Positions 33,147 through 42,368 are shown, counted from the stretch's first letter. The stretch is 64,000 bases of DNA from an uncultured Bacilli bacterium (GCA_934085585.1 CAKOHI010000005.1:1-64000), one strand, 5' to 3'. Notes: a model not told the origin generated them from the sequence alone. Translations and numbers: made by a program.

Positions 33147-35310
33147 AATTTATCAAAATTGGGTCTGATTTAGTCCCTAATCCAGATTTGTAGGTTATGG
33201 AAGACTCAAGATTGAAGGACGGCCTGACAACATGGTAACCGCTCGCGCTGTATTCATTCACGCGACCAGGCCGGTTCACACGGAACGCATCGTACAAATC
33301 GTCCGCACGACGGGAAAATGTCCATTCAGTTTCGCCCATGTGCATCCAATTTATTGTATTTATTACAGTTCCATTTGTATCACTTCCACCATAATTATAT
33401 AATGTTGTTGTCCATGCACTTGGACTGGCTGCATATCCATAATCTGACACATACATTAACCCTATTTTGGCAGGATATTCTGTTTCTCCTGTTGTTGATG
33501 TACTTCCTGGTGATGGATTTACTATTTCATTTTGATATGCTACGGATGGAATTGTTTCAGCTATATTTTTATATGTATTTCCTCCCACTTTCCAAGTTGT
33601 TGTTGCTATCTTATTTGCCCATTCTGTTCCTATATTATTAAGATAATTTATATTTAAATTTGTTTTATTAAATAAGCTTGTACTCCATGTATTTTTAGGT
33701 CTATTTGTCGCTTTGTAATTCCAAAAATATGTATTTATTGTTGACAAACTTCCTTTATAGAAATCTGCATCTGGTGTTGTTTTGCCATAATAATCTCCAT
33801 CTGTTCCTAATAGATTACTATTTGCATAATCGTATTTTATTAGTTTTACTTTGCCATCTATTACTCCAATGATTCTATATAAATTGTCTGTTGGACATGT
33901 TTCTTCGTTACTTCCAAAGCATACATAGTTATTTGTTGTATCACTTGGTCCTGCATATCTATAACTGCCATCGTTTATTCCATTTTCAAGTGTTCCATCA
34001 TGATGATATATATTATTATTTCCTTGTACTCCGTTATATTGTGATATGATATAATTTGCTAATGTTTGGCTTGCTTCTATTTTTTCACTAACTACATAAC
34101 TACTTGAATACTTTCCAGTTGTATCCATTATTTTTACCATTATTCTATAACTTCCACCATTAAGATTACCAAATGTATAACTATTACTTGTGCTTTCTAT
34201 ATATGTACTTCCATTATCTATAGAATAATAATATTTTGATATATTATTTGTTCCTTTTGTTGCTATTACTGTTGCTGTTATCGAATTACTATTACTTGTT
34301 GTAGTTACATTTGTAATACTTGGATATACATATAAACCGGAACTTACGTTATATTCATATGTATTACTTCTTATCTTCTTTTTATCTATCACATATGCTG
34401 ATACTTTATAATCTTTTGTACTATTTAAATTTGTAAATGTATGTGAACTTGATGTACTTTCTACATAAGTTAAGTTACTTACTGCTAGTCTATTACTTAA
34501 TCTTTGTACTTTACTTGTATTGTTTAACACAGCTATCCCATTTGTTTCTTCGATTGCATAATAATACTTATCTATTTCATTACTTCCTTGTTCTACATTT
34601 AAGTTTACTGTTAAGTTTGTTCCATTTTTTGTGGCACTTAATGTATTTATAGTGTTGGGTATATAATTATCAAATGTATCTTTACTTATTAATATTTGTC
34701 CAGCAAAACTTTTGCCGGCATTTCCACTTTGGTCTTTATTATAATTTACAAATGTTATCTTTATCGTCCATTCTTCTGTCTTTGTACTTGTTGTTGTTAT
34801 TTCTCTATTTGTAAATAGATTTATTAATCCTGTTTTATTTGTTATATCAAATCCTGATATTGAGGTATTTTTATTATCTGTTACTGTTTTATATGTTAGT
34901 CCATCTATACTTGTAATAGAATTATTACTTGCATCTGTTATTTGAAGTAATAATTCTGATGTGTCTGTTCCTTGAGTATAAGTAAAATTATTATCTGATA
35001 TATTTAAATATAAATTATAATTATTTGTAGCGCTATTTGTTTTATTATTTGCTGTTAAAATTGCTTTAGCAAATGTAGTATCAGATAGACTTGCTTTACC
35101 ATTAGCAAATGTATCTTGGTCAGCTGTAAAAGTTAGTGAAGAACCAGTTTCAAAAGATAGAGTATCAACGGTATTTGCATTAATTTTCACATCTGTTTGT
35201 GATCCTTCCCCAGTTTGAGCTTGAAAATAAGCATAAGTTGCTGTTATCACTGTTAAAACTAATGCTATTATTGATATCATTGATATTATTTTTGTCTTTT
35301 TATTTTCCAT
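33145..35310 (-). CDS. large surface protein with two Fn3-like repeats and a hypervariable C-terminal domain, 721 aa
   Basis: A signal/anchor helix (SMISIIALVLTVITATYAYF) starts a TasA/camelysin-like region (YAYFQAQTGEGSQTDVKI, residues 20-210). Two Fn3-like repeats follow, each with K-Y-Y-Y-[AS]-I and S-x-[ST]-F-x-N-L (about 240-420). The C-terminal domain (about 440-721) is shared with the 19-kb protein: SYRYAGPS, YRIIGVIDGKVKLIKYDYAN, WMHMGETEWTFSRR, RPSFNLES and a final GLGTKSDP. A 27-residue patch before RPSF is GC-rich and hypervariable. The start is the ATG at 35308-35310, 9-10 bases after AAGGAG. The N-terminal 410 codons are paralogous to the 39-kb protein. Likely an exposed binding protein; ligand unknown. 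Confidence 0.82.
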   Translation of the reverse strand: MENKKTKIISMISIIALVLTVITATYAYFQAQTGEGSQTDVKINANTVDTLSFETGSSLTFTADQDTFANGKASLSDTTFAKAILTANNKTNSATNNYNLYLNISDNNFTYTQGTDTSELLLQITDASNNSITSIDGLTYKTVTDNKNTSISGFDITNKTGLINLFTNREITTTSTKTEEWTIKITFVNYNKDQSGNAGKSFAGQILISKDTFDNYIPNTINTLSATKNGTNLTVNLNVEQGSNEIDKYYYAIEETNGIAVLNNTSKVQRLSNRLAVSNLTYVESTSSSHTFTNLNSTKDYKVSAYVIDKKKIRSNTYEYNVSSGLYVYPSITNVTTTSNSNSITATVIATKGTNNISKYYYSIDNGSTYIESTSNSYTFGNLNGGSYRIMVKIMDTTGKYSSSYVVSEKIEASQTLANYIISQYNGVQGNNNIYHHDGTLENGINDGSYRYAGPSDTTNNYVCFGSNEETCPTDNLYRIIGVIDGKVKLIKYDYANSNLLGTDGDYYGKTTPDADFYKGSLSTINTYFWNYKATNRPKNTWSTSLFNKTNLNINYLNNIGTEWANKIATTTWKVGGNTYKNIAETIPSVAYQNEIVNPSPGSTSTTGETEYPAKIGLMYVSDYGYAASPSAWTTTLYNYGGSDTNGTVINTINWMHMGETEWTFSRRADDLYDAFRVNRPGRVNEYSASGYHVVRPSFNLESSITYKSGLGTKSDPILIN
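33218..33343 (-). other. GC-rich hypervariable patch, candidate DGR variable region
   Basis: About 71 of 126 bases are G or C (56 percent), against roughly a quarter to 30 percent nearby. Read on the minus strand it runs from the MGE codons through SRR to RPSF. Between SRR and RPSF there are 27 codons, most of the form NNC or NNT (GAC, GAT, TAC, CGT, AAC, CCT, CGC, AGC, CAT). The 19-kb paralog has exactly 27 codons there with no gaps, and only 5 residues agree (F, V, N, G, V). Flanks are conserved. No template repeat or reverse transcriptase is in the window. Confidence 0.55.
34075..35310 (-). repeat. long duplicated block, copy 1 (N-terminal half of surface protein)
   Basis: About 1236 bases nearly identical to 39692-40927, covering the signal segment, TasA-like region and both Fn3-like repeats up to VVSEKI. 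The copies keep the same length. After VVSEKI the two proteins have unrelated C-termini. Confidence 0.85.
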
Positions 35311-35432
35311 AATTTTATACACTCCTTATAGCAATATCATACACAAATACTCTATTCTATATATTATATATTAACAGAAAGAAACAGAAAAAAAAGCATT
35401 AAATCAACACTTTGTTATTTTTTTACAAAAAA

Positions 35433-35461
35433 ACTATCAAAAGTTTTTCACCTTCGATAGT
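35433..35461 (-). terminator. intrinsic terminator after the 262-aa membrane protein
   Basis: On the minus strand ACTATCGAAGG pairs with CTTTTGATAGT and is followed by TTTTTTTG. It lies 3 bases past the stop codon. Confidence 0.8.
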
Positions 35462-35463
35462 AA

Positions 35464-36252
35464 TTAATTTACAATTTCACTAGATATCCATTTATAAGTA
35501 TCTCCATTTTTTTGAAATACATGTTTATATAAACTACCATATTTTTTTAGAAAACTATAATCAACTTCTTTTACATCTTTTAATTTTTTAGAACATTTAT
35601 CATTTTTATCATCACTAGTAAAATATTTATAACATTCATCATTTATAGTTTTCAAAAAATAATCATAAATTATAATTTTATTTCCTTTTTTATAAGCCTT
35701 TTTTATTGCTCTATATGTATGAGGTTCAGCTCCAAAAGTATAAGTAAATTGTTCAGATAAACCACAATAATAATTATCATTATCATAATAACAAATATTA
35801 GCTCCATCTAATTGAAAATCTATAGGGTCTTTTAATTCTTCTCCAAACATTTTTTTATACTTACTAGAAATATCAGCATTCTTAATTTTATTTATTGTAC
35901 ATATATCATCTTCATAATTATCTGTAGCAAAAACAAATTCATTATCTAAAGTACATGTTTTATTCTTTTTATCTTTATCAAGTTTAACTTCTTCTTTATC
36001 ATCAATTAAAGTATAAGCTAAACATATTTTAGTTTCTTTACTTAATTTATCTACATTAACTTTTTCTTTATCATATGCTATTAATCCCCCGCATTTTTCT
36101 AAATCATTTTTTCCAACATATGAATATAATTCACTTACTACTTTGTTTTTACCACTTAAAGGTCTACCATTTTTAAAAAACAAAACAATAATTATAATAA
36201 GTAGAATTAAAACAATACCTATTAAACAAATTAATTTTTTATTTTTCTTCAT
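35464..36252 (-). CDS. membrane-anchored extracytoplasmic protein, 262 aa
   Basis: I do not recognise the family. A basic start and one hydrophobic helix (LIGIVLILLIIIIVLFF, residues 11-27) anchor a hydrophilic outer domain. There is no lipobox. The outer part is lysine- and aspartate-rich with ten or so Cys in spaced pairs (C-T-L-D ... D-I-C, I-C-Y-Y ... Y-Y-C-G), which could form disulfides. AGGAG lies 5 bases before the ATG. It starts 8 bases after the Xre-type regulator, so both are one transcription unit and the regulator may control it. A role at the surface is inferred from the anchor only. Confidence 0.78.
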   Translation of the reverse strand: MKKNKKLICLIGIVLILLIIIIVLFFKNGRPLSGKNKVVSELYSYVGKNDLEKCGGLIAYDKEKVNVDKLSKETKICLAYTLIDDKEEVKLDKDKKNKTCTLDNEFVFATDNYEDDICTINKIKNADISSKYKKMFGEELKDPIDFQLDGANICYYDNDNYYCGLSEQFTYTFGAEPHTYRAIKKAYKKGNKIIIYDYFLKTINDECYKYFTSDDKNDKCSKKLKDVKEVDYSFLKKYGSLYKHVFQKNGDTYKWISSEIVN

Positions 36253-36260
36253 ACTAACTC

Positions 36261-37031
36261 CTAAACTTTTCTAGTTTGTATTTCTGCCATTTTTTCAAAT
36301 ACTTCCGAAGCATTTTCAGAGTTAATATCATTATAACCAAGTTCTCTTAAAGCTTGAATTTTAACTGTACTAAGTTGTTGTGTTCTTGTTAATTTTTCTT
36401 CATTTTTTTGTTCTATTTCTTGAATAAATCTCTTATGACTTTCAGCAAGTTTACTTTTTGATGCTCCACCATTATTATATAGTGTTAAAGCTGAATACAA
36501 AATTCCTTCAAATATAAATTGCTTATCTTCATCAAATTTATATTCATCAGGTTTTATAAAACAATTAGACTTTGCCATATATCCCATTATATATTTAATT
36601 TCAGGAACATTATCCATTGATTGTAACATATAATACATATATTTAATAGCTGCTCCATTAACTGGATCATTATCTTCTAATTTTTCTTTAATTAAGAATA
36701 TAAAATCATTTACTAATTGTTTATTTTCTTTAGTTAAACCATTCATATCTATTGCTGATTCAATACTATTAGTTTGTTTAATAGCATTATTAAGTCTTTT
36801 TTCAACTTCCATTAAATAATCAGTATCTACTACTATACTTTCAATACTTTTCTTACTTCCATCTTTAATATCTAAAAGTTGTAAAAGTAATACTTTCTTT
36901 TCTTTAGGCCATTTATCTAAACTGTCCAAAACTAAATAGTTATATACCATCTGGCGACTTACTCCTAAATATTTTGCAAGCTTAACTTTTGAAAGCCCTA
37001 ATTCTTGTAATAATTCATTTAATCTATCCAT
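36261..37031 (-). CDS. Xre-type helix-turn-helix protein with helical C-terminal domain
   Basis: A 256-residue protein. Residues 1-55 are a helix-turn-helix (LNELLQELGLSKVKLAKYLG, then SRQMVYNYLVLD). The remaining 200 residues are helical without a known domain; they contain a Glu/Lys/Gln-rich coiled-coil-like segment near the end (KRFIQEIEQKNEEKLTRTQQ). It is probably a DNA-binding regulator of its own operon, with the downstream membrane protein. AAGGTAGTGATAAAAT precedes the ATG. The large C-terminal part may bind a partner or oligomerise; ligand unknown. Confidence 0.82.
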   Translation of the reverse strand: MDRLNELLQELGLSKVKLAKYLGVSRQMVYNYLVLDSLDKWPKEKKVLLLQLLDIKDGSKKSIESIVVDTDYLMEVEKRLNNAIKQTNSIESAIDMNGLTKENKQLVNDFIFLIKEKLEDNDPVNGAAIKYMYYMLQSMDNVPEIKYIMGYMAKSNCFIKPDEYKFDEDKQFIFEGILYSALTLYNNGGASKSKLAESHKRFIQEIEQKNEEKLTRTQQLSTVKIQALRELGYNDINSENASEVFEKMAEIQTRKV

Positions 37032-37096
37032 ATTTTATCACTACCTTCTTTAACTTTACACTTCAATTATACATAACTTAACACTAAAAATCAAGA

Positions 37097-38209
37097 TTAA
37101 TTATGTAAATACCACAAATATTCATTATTATTTTTAATTGTATCAATAAAACCACAGCCAAGGCATTCTTCACCAAGATATAAAACACAAGCTTGACCCG
37201 GAGTAACAGCCTTAACTTTTTCAGGATACTTAACTCTAATTTTATTATTTTCTAAATATTCAAGTTCGACAGCATGATCTTGATCTCTATATCTAAATTT
37301 AGCAGTACAAAATGTTGGTCTTAAGTCACTTATAAAATTAACATTATCAATTATACATTCATCACTCATTAAATATTTATTATCTTCACCAAAAGCTACA
37401 TACAATATGTTTTTTTCTACATTTTTACCACATACATAATGTCTCTCAAGATTTCCACTTATTCCAACATTTCTTCTTTGCCCAATCGTATAATTCATAA
37501 GTCCTGTATGTCTACCTATTACTTCTTTAGTTTCCACATCAACTATATCACCAGGATTAGGTTTCAAATAATTTTCAATAAATTTTTGATAATTTCTTTC
37601 TCCGATAAAACAAATACCCGTAGAATCTTTTTTATGTGCCACATTCAAATTATTTTCTTCTGCTATTTTTCTAATTTCAGGTTTTGTATAATCTCCCACT
37701 GGAAATAATACATTCTTTAAATTTTCCCTTTTTACATCGGCTAAAAAATATGTTTGATCTTTATTTAAATCAGCACTTCTTTTAAGCTTTCCATCTTCAA
37801 TTCTAGCATAGTGACCCGTAGCTACATAATCAGCTCCTAATCTTTTAGCTTCCCTTATAAATAAATCAAACTTAATAAATTTATTACATAACATATCTGG
37901 ATTCGGAGTTCTTCCTTTTTTTAATTCTTCTAAAAAATATGTAAATACATAATCCCAATACTCTTTAATAAAATCAATTCTATGAAGTTTTATACCTAAT
38001 TTATTACATAATTCTAAAGCATCATTATAATCCTTTTCTTGTGGACATATATCACTAAAATCATTCGGATTACCTAATATATCATTATTAATGTTACTAT
38101 CCCAATTACGCATAAATAATCCTTCAACTTGATATCCTTGCTTCATTAATAATAAAGCACCAACTGCAGAATCAACTCCACCAGATATTCCAATAATAAC
38201 TTTTTCCAT
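37097..38209 (-). CDS. mnmA: tRNA-specific 2-thiouridylase
   Basis: Adds sulfur to U34 of tRNA-Lys, -Glu and -Gln, using persulfide sulfur and ATP; about 370 aa, normal length. The PP-loop SGGVDSAVGALLL is at the N-terminus. The first catalytic Cys is in NPDMLCNKFIKF and the second in STGICFIGERNYQKF. The C-terminal part has TIGQRRNVGISG and the beta-barrel (TAKFRYRDQDH). I set the start at the ATG at 38207-38209 (MEKVIIGISGG). A nearby ATG two codons upstream and a GTG one codon before that are alternatives, because the ribosome site is weak. It stands alone, between a regulator operon and a SpoIIM-like gene. Confidence 0.96.
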   Translation of the reverse strand: MEKVIIGISGGVDSAVGALLLMKQGYQVEGLFMRNWDSNINNDILGNPNDFSDICPQEKDYNDALELCNKLGIKLHRIDFIKEYWDYVFTYFLEELKKGRTPNPDMLCNKFIKFDLFIREAKRLGADYVATGHYARIEDGKLKRSADLNKDQTYFLADVKRENLKNVLFPVGDYTKPEIRKIAEENNLNVAHKKDSTGICFIGERNYQKFIENYLKPNPGDIVDVETKEVIGRHTGLMNYTIGQRRNVGISGNLERHYVCGKNVEKNILYVAFGEDNKYLMSDECIIDNVNFISDLRPTFCTAKFRYRDQDHAVELEYLENNKIRVKYPEKVKAVTPGQACVLYLGEECLGCGFIDTIKNNNEYLWYLHN

Positions 38210-38232
38210 AAACATCACATAATTATTATATA

Positions 38233-38808
38233 CTAACTAATCAAAAAATTAAAGAGATTTACTAACTTTCCTCCACAAAAAAGCAAAATAATATCATTTA
38301 ATAAAATCATTCCTATAAAAACTACACTTCTTTTTATAAAAATTACTATAGACTCTTTATTACTTTTTTTATAAACAATTAAATCAATTATACATCTTAC
38401 TATCTTAAATAAATTAACACTAAATAATATCAACAATAAGACATATACCAGTTTACTTATTATTACATATATTACTCCATATAATATTCCTTTTATTCCA
38501 AATATACATGTAAGACTACTAATTATAAAACCAATACTAAATCCATTATAAAACATAAAGAATAATACTAATGGGCCCCCGATTAAAAAGACACTTAAAA
38601 TAAGTAAACTAGATAACATAATTAAATGTATAATACCACTATTTATACTCATATTACTAAAATTTTGTAAAAACTCATTTATATTTAAAAACAATATCTC
38701 TTTAGTGGCTTCATCTAACATTATTACAAAAACAACTCCCGTAATAATACCAATAACTAATATAATACTAAAAAATATATACATCTTCTTACTTAAGCTT
38801 GTCCACAT
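38233..38808 (-). CDS. SpoIIM-like integral membrane protein
   Basis: A 191-residue protein with five hydrophobic helices. The layout (N-terminal helix, soluble loop of about 40 residues, then a helix cluster with FFMFYNGFSIGFI and GIKGILYGVIYVIISKLVYV) is that of the DUF95/SpoIIM family, whose best-known member acts in septal peptidoglycan removal during engulfment. Many non-spore-formers keep relatives of unknown role. The start is the ATG at 38806-38808, a few bases after GTGGTGA. It is divergent from the DUF4044 micro-gene. Confidence 0.7.
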   Translation of the reverse strand: MWTSLSKKMYIFFSIILVIGIITGVVFVIMLDEATKEILFLNINEFLQNFSNMSINSGIIHLIMLSSLLILSVFLIGGPLVLFFMFYNGFSIGFIISSLTCIFGIKGILYGVIYVIISKLVYVLLLILFSVNLFKIVRCIIDLIVYKKSNKESIVIFIKRSVVFIGMILLNDIILLFCGGKLVNLFNFLIS

Positions 38809-38890
38809 TATTATCACCACTTAATTATATTGCAAAAAACATTAAAATATGATAAATTATTAATAGAAAAAAAGAAAGTGGTGAATTATT

Positions 38891-38983
38891 TTGAATAAAA
38901 AAGCACAAAAAATAGTAGTATGGATAATGCTTTTAATTATGGTAGCAAGTGTTATCGCTGGTATAGTAGCATACATAATATAA
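38891..38983 (+). CDS. DUF4044-like micro-protein, 30 aa
   Basis: TTG start at 38891 with GTGGTGA 6 bases upstream, stop TAA at 38981-38983. The peptide has a Lys-rich start (NKKAQKIVVWIMLLIMVAS) and one membrane span. K-I-V-V-W-[IL]-M-L is the core of the DUF4044 family of tiny Firmicutes membrane proteins. The gene has its own terminator. Function of the family is unknown. Confidence 0.7.
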   Translation: MNKKAQKIVVWIMLLIMVASVIAGIVAYII

Positions 38984-39016
38984 AACACAAGTATCTAACT
39001 AACACTTGTGTTTTTT
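38984..39016. terminator. terminator between the micro-gene and the 39-kb surface protein
   Basis: AACACAAGT pairs with ACTTGTGTT around a loop of 11 bases, followed by TTTTTATA on the plus strand. The minus strand side ends in TTTTATATT, so it may serve both convergent genes. Confidence 0.8.
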
Positions 39017-39031
39017 ATATAATTTATTTAA

Positions 39032-40927
39032 TTATGTAATTTCAGCAAATATTATAACAACGGAATCTACAATTGCACTTATAGTTAATGTTTTATTTTC
39101 AAAATCCACATTTTTAGCTGATATTTCTTGTAAAGAAAAGGTTTCCGACTCATTAAAAACTAAAAATACAAAATTTTTCATTTGTTTGTTCATATTTGGA
39201 ACAATTAGTTTTACAATACTTTCACCATCATCATTGATTTCATTTTCATACGTTTTTATGGCAAAAGGTGGAGTAATTGGTTCGTGGCTATCCAATTCAG
39301 TAATAATAGGTGTTAAATCGGAAATTTGGGTTGTTGTTAAACCATTTGCATAACTGATAATTTTATTAATTTCTAATGGTAATCCTCTAAATAAGTACCC
39401 AAAAGTTTTGCCTATAGACCTATAATTAGCTGAATCATAAATTGTTTTTATATTGCTTTCAGAGATATTTTCTAATGGAATTCCGCTTGTATAATTATTT
39501 TCAACGCAAATAGATTGTGATGTACAAATATCAATTTCGCCATATGAAGAATTCTCGGTAATAACAGTTTGATCATTTATATAATACCCGAATGTGTTAT
39601 AATCACTTTCAGACCAATCAGCTAGAGTCATTCCTTTTTCTGCAGTATATTCCGTATCTAAATATTTAAACTTTATTAATTTAGTAATTTTTCCTATCTT
39701 TTCACTAACCACATAACTATTTGAATACTTGCCATTCGTATCAATTACTTTTACCATTATTCTATAACTTCCACCGTTAAGATTACTAAATGTATAACTA
39801 TTACTTGTACTTTCTATATATGTACTCCCATTATCTATTGAATAATAATATTTTGATATATTATTTGTTCCTTTGGTTGCACTTACTGTTGCTGTGATGG
39901 AACTTGATGTTGTACTTGTTTCTACTTTATTTATTGTTGGATACACATATGATCCTGAATAAACATTGTATTCATATGTATTTGTCTTTACTTTTCTTTT
40001 ATCAACTGCATATGCTGATACTTTGTAATCTTTTGTACTACTTAAATTCGTAAATGTATGTGAACTTGATGTACTTTCTACATATGTTAAGTTACTTACT
40101 GCTAGTCTATTACTTAATCTTTGTACTTTACTTGTATTATCTAACAAAGCTATTCCATTTGATTCTTCGATTGCATAATAATACTTATCTATTTCATTAC
40201 TTCCTTGTTCTACATTTAAGTTTACTGTTAAGTTTGTTCCATTTTTTGTGGCACTTAATGTATTTATAGTGTTGGGTATATAATTATCAAATGTATCTTT
40301 ACTAATTAGTATTTGTCCATTAAAACTTTTGCCAGCATTTGCTGATTGATCTTTATTATAATTTACAAATGTTATTTTTATTGTCCATTCTTCTGTTTTT
40401 GTACTAGTTGTTGTTATTGTTCTATTTGTAAATAGATTTATTAACCCTGTTTTATTTGTTATATCAAATCCTGATATTGATGTATTTTTATTATCTGTTA
40501 CTGTTTTATATTCGAGTCCATCTATACTTGTTATTGAATTATTACTTGCATCTACAATTTGAAGTAATAATTCTGGTGTACTTATATCTTGAGTATAAGT
40601 AAAATTATTATCTGATATATTTAAATACAAATTATAATTATTCGTGGCAGTATTTGTTTTATTATTTGCAGTTAAAGTAGCTTTAGCAAATGTTGTATCA
40701 GATAAACTTGCTTTACCATTAGCAAATGTATCTTGATCTGCAGTAAAAGTTAGTGAAGAACCTGTTTCAAAAGATAGAGTATCTACGGTACTTGAGGTTA
40801 TCTTTACATCTGTTTGTGAACCTTCCCCAGTTTGAGCTTGAAAATAAGCATATGTTGCTGTTATCACAGTTAAAACTAATGCTAGTATTGCTATCATAGA
40901 TACTATCTTTGTTTTTTTATTTTCCAT
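39032..40927 (-). CDS. large surface protein with TasA-like and Fn3-like regions and a distinct C-terminus, 631 aa
   Basis: The N-terminal 412 residues are nearly identical to the 33-kb protein: anchor helix (IAILALVLTVITATYAYF), TasA/camelysin-like region and two Fn3-like repeats. After VVSEKI the C-terminal 220 residues are unrelated to it. They contain a short beta-rich repeat-like start (KLIKFKYLDTEYTAEKG), a Cys pair (DICTSQSICVE), and an end that is a possible Ig-like domain (FENKTLTISAIVDSVVIIF). AAGGAG lies 12 bases before the ATG. No LPxTG sorting motif is seen, so retention on the surface would be through the N-terminal helix. Ligand unknown. Confidence 0.8.
   Translation of the reverse strand: MENKKTKIVSMIAILALVLTVITATYAYFQAQTGEGSQTDVKITSSTVDTLSFETGSSLTFTADQDTFANGKASLSDTTFAKATLTANNKTNTATNNYNLYLNISDNNFTYTQDISTPELLLQIVDASNNSITSIDGLEYKTVTDNKNTSISGFDITNKTGLINLFTNRTITTTSTKTEEWTIKITFVNYNKDQSANAGKSFNGQILISKDTFDNYIPNTINTLSATKNGTNLTVNLNVEQGSNEIDKYYYAIEESNGIALLDNTSKVQRLSNRLAVSNLTYVESTSSSHTFTNLSSTKDYKVSAYAVDKRKVKTNTYEYNVYSGSYVYPTINKVETSTTSSSITATVSATKGTNNISKYYYSIDNGSTYIESTSNSYTFSNLNGGSYRIMVKVIDTNGKYSNSYVVSEKIGKITKLIKFKYLDTEYTAEKGMTLADWSESDYNTFGYYINDQTVITENSSYGEIDICTSQSICVENNYTSGIPLENISESNIKTIYDSANYRSIGKTFGYLFRGLPLEINKIISYANGLTTTQISDLTPIITELDSHEPITPPFAIKTYENEINDDGESIVKLIVPNMNKQMKNFVFLVFNESETFSLQEISAKNVDFENKTLTISAIVDSVVIIFAEIT
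39692..40927 (-). repeat. long duplicated block, copy 2
   Basis: Partner of 34075-35310; same length and mostly identical. The two copies are in the same orientation about 5.6 kb apart, so homologous recombination between them would delete or duplicate the mnmA region or swap C-termini. Confidence 0.85.
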
Positions 40928-41045
40928 AATTTTATCTACTCCTTATAACAATATCACACAAGATATCTACATTACTATAAATATAGTTTACAACAAAAAA
41001 AGGAAAATAAAAATAACTTATTAGCACTTTTTTACAAAAACATGA

Positions 41046-41070
41046 CAAAAAAAGAGTCTTTGTTAGACCC
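41046..41070 (-). terminator. terminator of tig
   Basis: On the minus strand GGGTCT-AACAA-AGACTC forms a stem directly at the stop codon, followed by TTTTTTTG. Confidence 0.7.
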
Positions 41071-42315
41071 TTAATTATTTTCTTTTAATATTTCTAATGC
41101 TTTGTGCATTTTCATATCATATTCAATAACTTCCATAGAACCAAAAGATTTTAAAATTTCTTCTTTATTTACACCATAAGATGTAGCAATTTCTGAAGCT
41201 CTAGCTTCAACTTCTTCTTTAGTAAATTTTAAATCTTCTTTTTCCGCAATTGCTTCAAGCATAAAACGATATTTAACACGTTTTTCTGCTTCAGGTTCCA
41301 TTTGTTTATGTAAATCTTCTTCTTTTGTACCAGTAATTTTTAAGAATTCATTAAAATCCATACCTTGCATTTTTAATTGTTCTGCATATTGATTAATCAT
41401 TCTATGAACTTCATCATCAATAATTTCAGGATTGATTTCAATCTTCATATTTTTAGCTGCAGCTTCTAAAACTTTATCCATAAAGATGTCTTCTTCATTA
41501 TGTTCTTTTTCATGAGTTAATTCTTCTTTAACTTTTTCTCTTAATCCTTTTTCATCTTTAACATCTTCATATCCTAAATCTTCAAAGAATTCTTTATTTA
41601 TTTCTGGTAAAACTCTTGTTTTAACTTCATTTACAGTTACAGTAAATTCTACTTCTTTACCCTTTAAATCTTCAACATAATTTTCAGGAAATTTTAAATT
41701 TAATTTTTTAGTTTCTCCAGTCTTCATTCCTACTAAACCTTCTTCAAAACCAGGAATAAATGAATGACTACCAATTTCTAAAGGATAATTTTCTCCCTTT
41801 GCTCCTTCAACTTCTTTTCCATCAACTACACCAGTAAAGCTTATAACTGCTGTATCACCTAGAACAACTTCGCCATTTTCTTTAACTACAACATCAGCCA
41901 TATGACTTCTCATGTGTTCAATTTCATGATCTATTTCTTCATCAGTTACTTTAACTTCACCTTTTTTAACTTTTAAATTTTTATATTCTCCTAAAGTAAC
42001 TTCAGGTTTAGTAATAATAGTAAATTCAAATATTACATTTGTATCACTAATTCCAGTTACATCAACACTTGGTTCAATAACTGGTACTAATTTATTTTCT
42101 TCTAAAGCTTTTTTATAAGCAACACTTATACAAGCATCAATTGCATCAGCATATAATGATTCAATTCCAAAATGTTTTAAATAAATATCTTTACTTGCTG
42201 TACCTTTTCTAAAACCATCAATTTTAACTTCTTTATTTTTCTTTTTAAATACAGTATCTAAAGCATCTACCCATTCTTTTTCTAATTTAATTTCAATTTT
42301 TTTTACGTTTTTCAT
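41071..42315 (-). CDS. tig: trigger factor
   Basis: Ribosome-bound chaperone with peptidyl-prolyl isomerase activity, 414 aa. The ribosome-docking signature is GFRKGTAS, where most members have GFRKGKAP. The FKBP domain is at about 145-235 (GDTAVISFTGVVDGKEVEG, SHSFIPGFEEGLVGMK). The helical C-terminal arms make up the rest. AAGGAAGGAAATGTT precedes the ATG. It has its own promoter after greA. The alteration of the last two residues of the docking loop is notable but conservative. Confidence 0.95.
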   Translation of the reverse strand: MKNVKKIEIKLEKEWVDALDTVFKKKNKEVKIDGFRKGTASKDIYLKHFGIESLYADAIDACISVAYKKALEENKLVPVIEPSVDVTGISDTNVIFEFTIITKPEVTLGEYKNLKVKKGEVKVTDEEIDHEIEHMRSHMADVVVKENGEVVLGDTAVISFTGVVDGKEVEGAKGENYPLEIGSHSFIPGFEEGLVGMKTGETKKLNLKFPENYVEDLKGKEVEFTVTVNEVKTRVLPEINKEFFEDLGYEDVKDEKGLREKVKEELTHEKEHNEEDIFMDKVLEAAAKNMKIEINPEIIDDEVHRMINQYAEQLKMQGMDFNEFLKITGTKEEDLHKQMEPEAEKRVKYRFMLEAIAEKEDLKFTKEEVEARASEIATSYGVNKEEILKSFGSMEVIEYDMKMHKALEILKENN

Positions 42316-42339
42316 AACATTTCCTTCCTTAACTACCTT

Positions 42340-42368
42340 ATTATAATATAATTGTTCTTATTTTACAA
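42340..42368 (-). promoter_or_regulatory. promoter of tig
   Basis: On the minus strand TTGTAA, 17 bases, TATAAT. The -10 ends about 25 bases before the trigger-factor ATG. Confidence 0.65.

Noticed and set aside
33145..35310. A reverse transcriptase or template repeat near the hypervariable patch
   Set aside because: I looked at all genes and the intergenic DNA in the window and found neither, so the retroelement remains a hypothesis about the rest of the genome.
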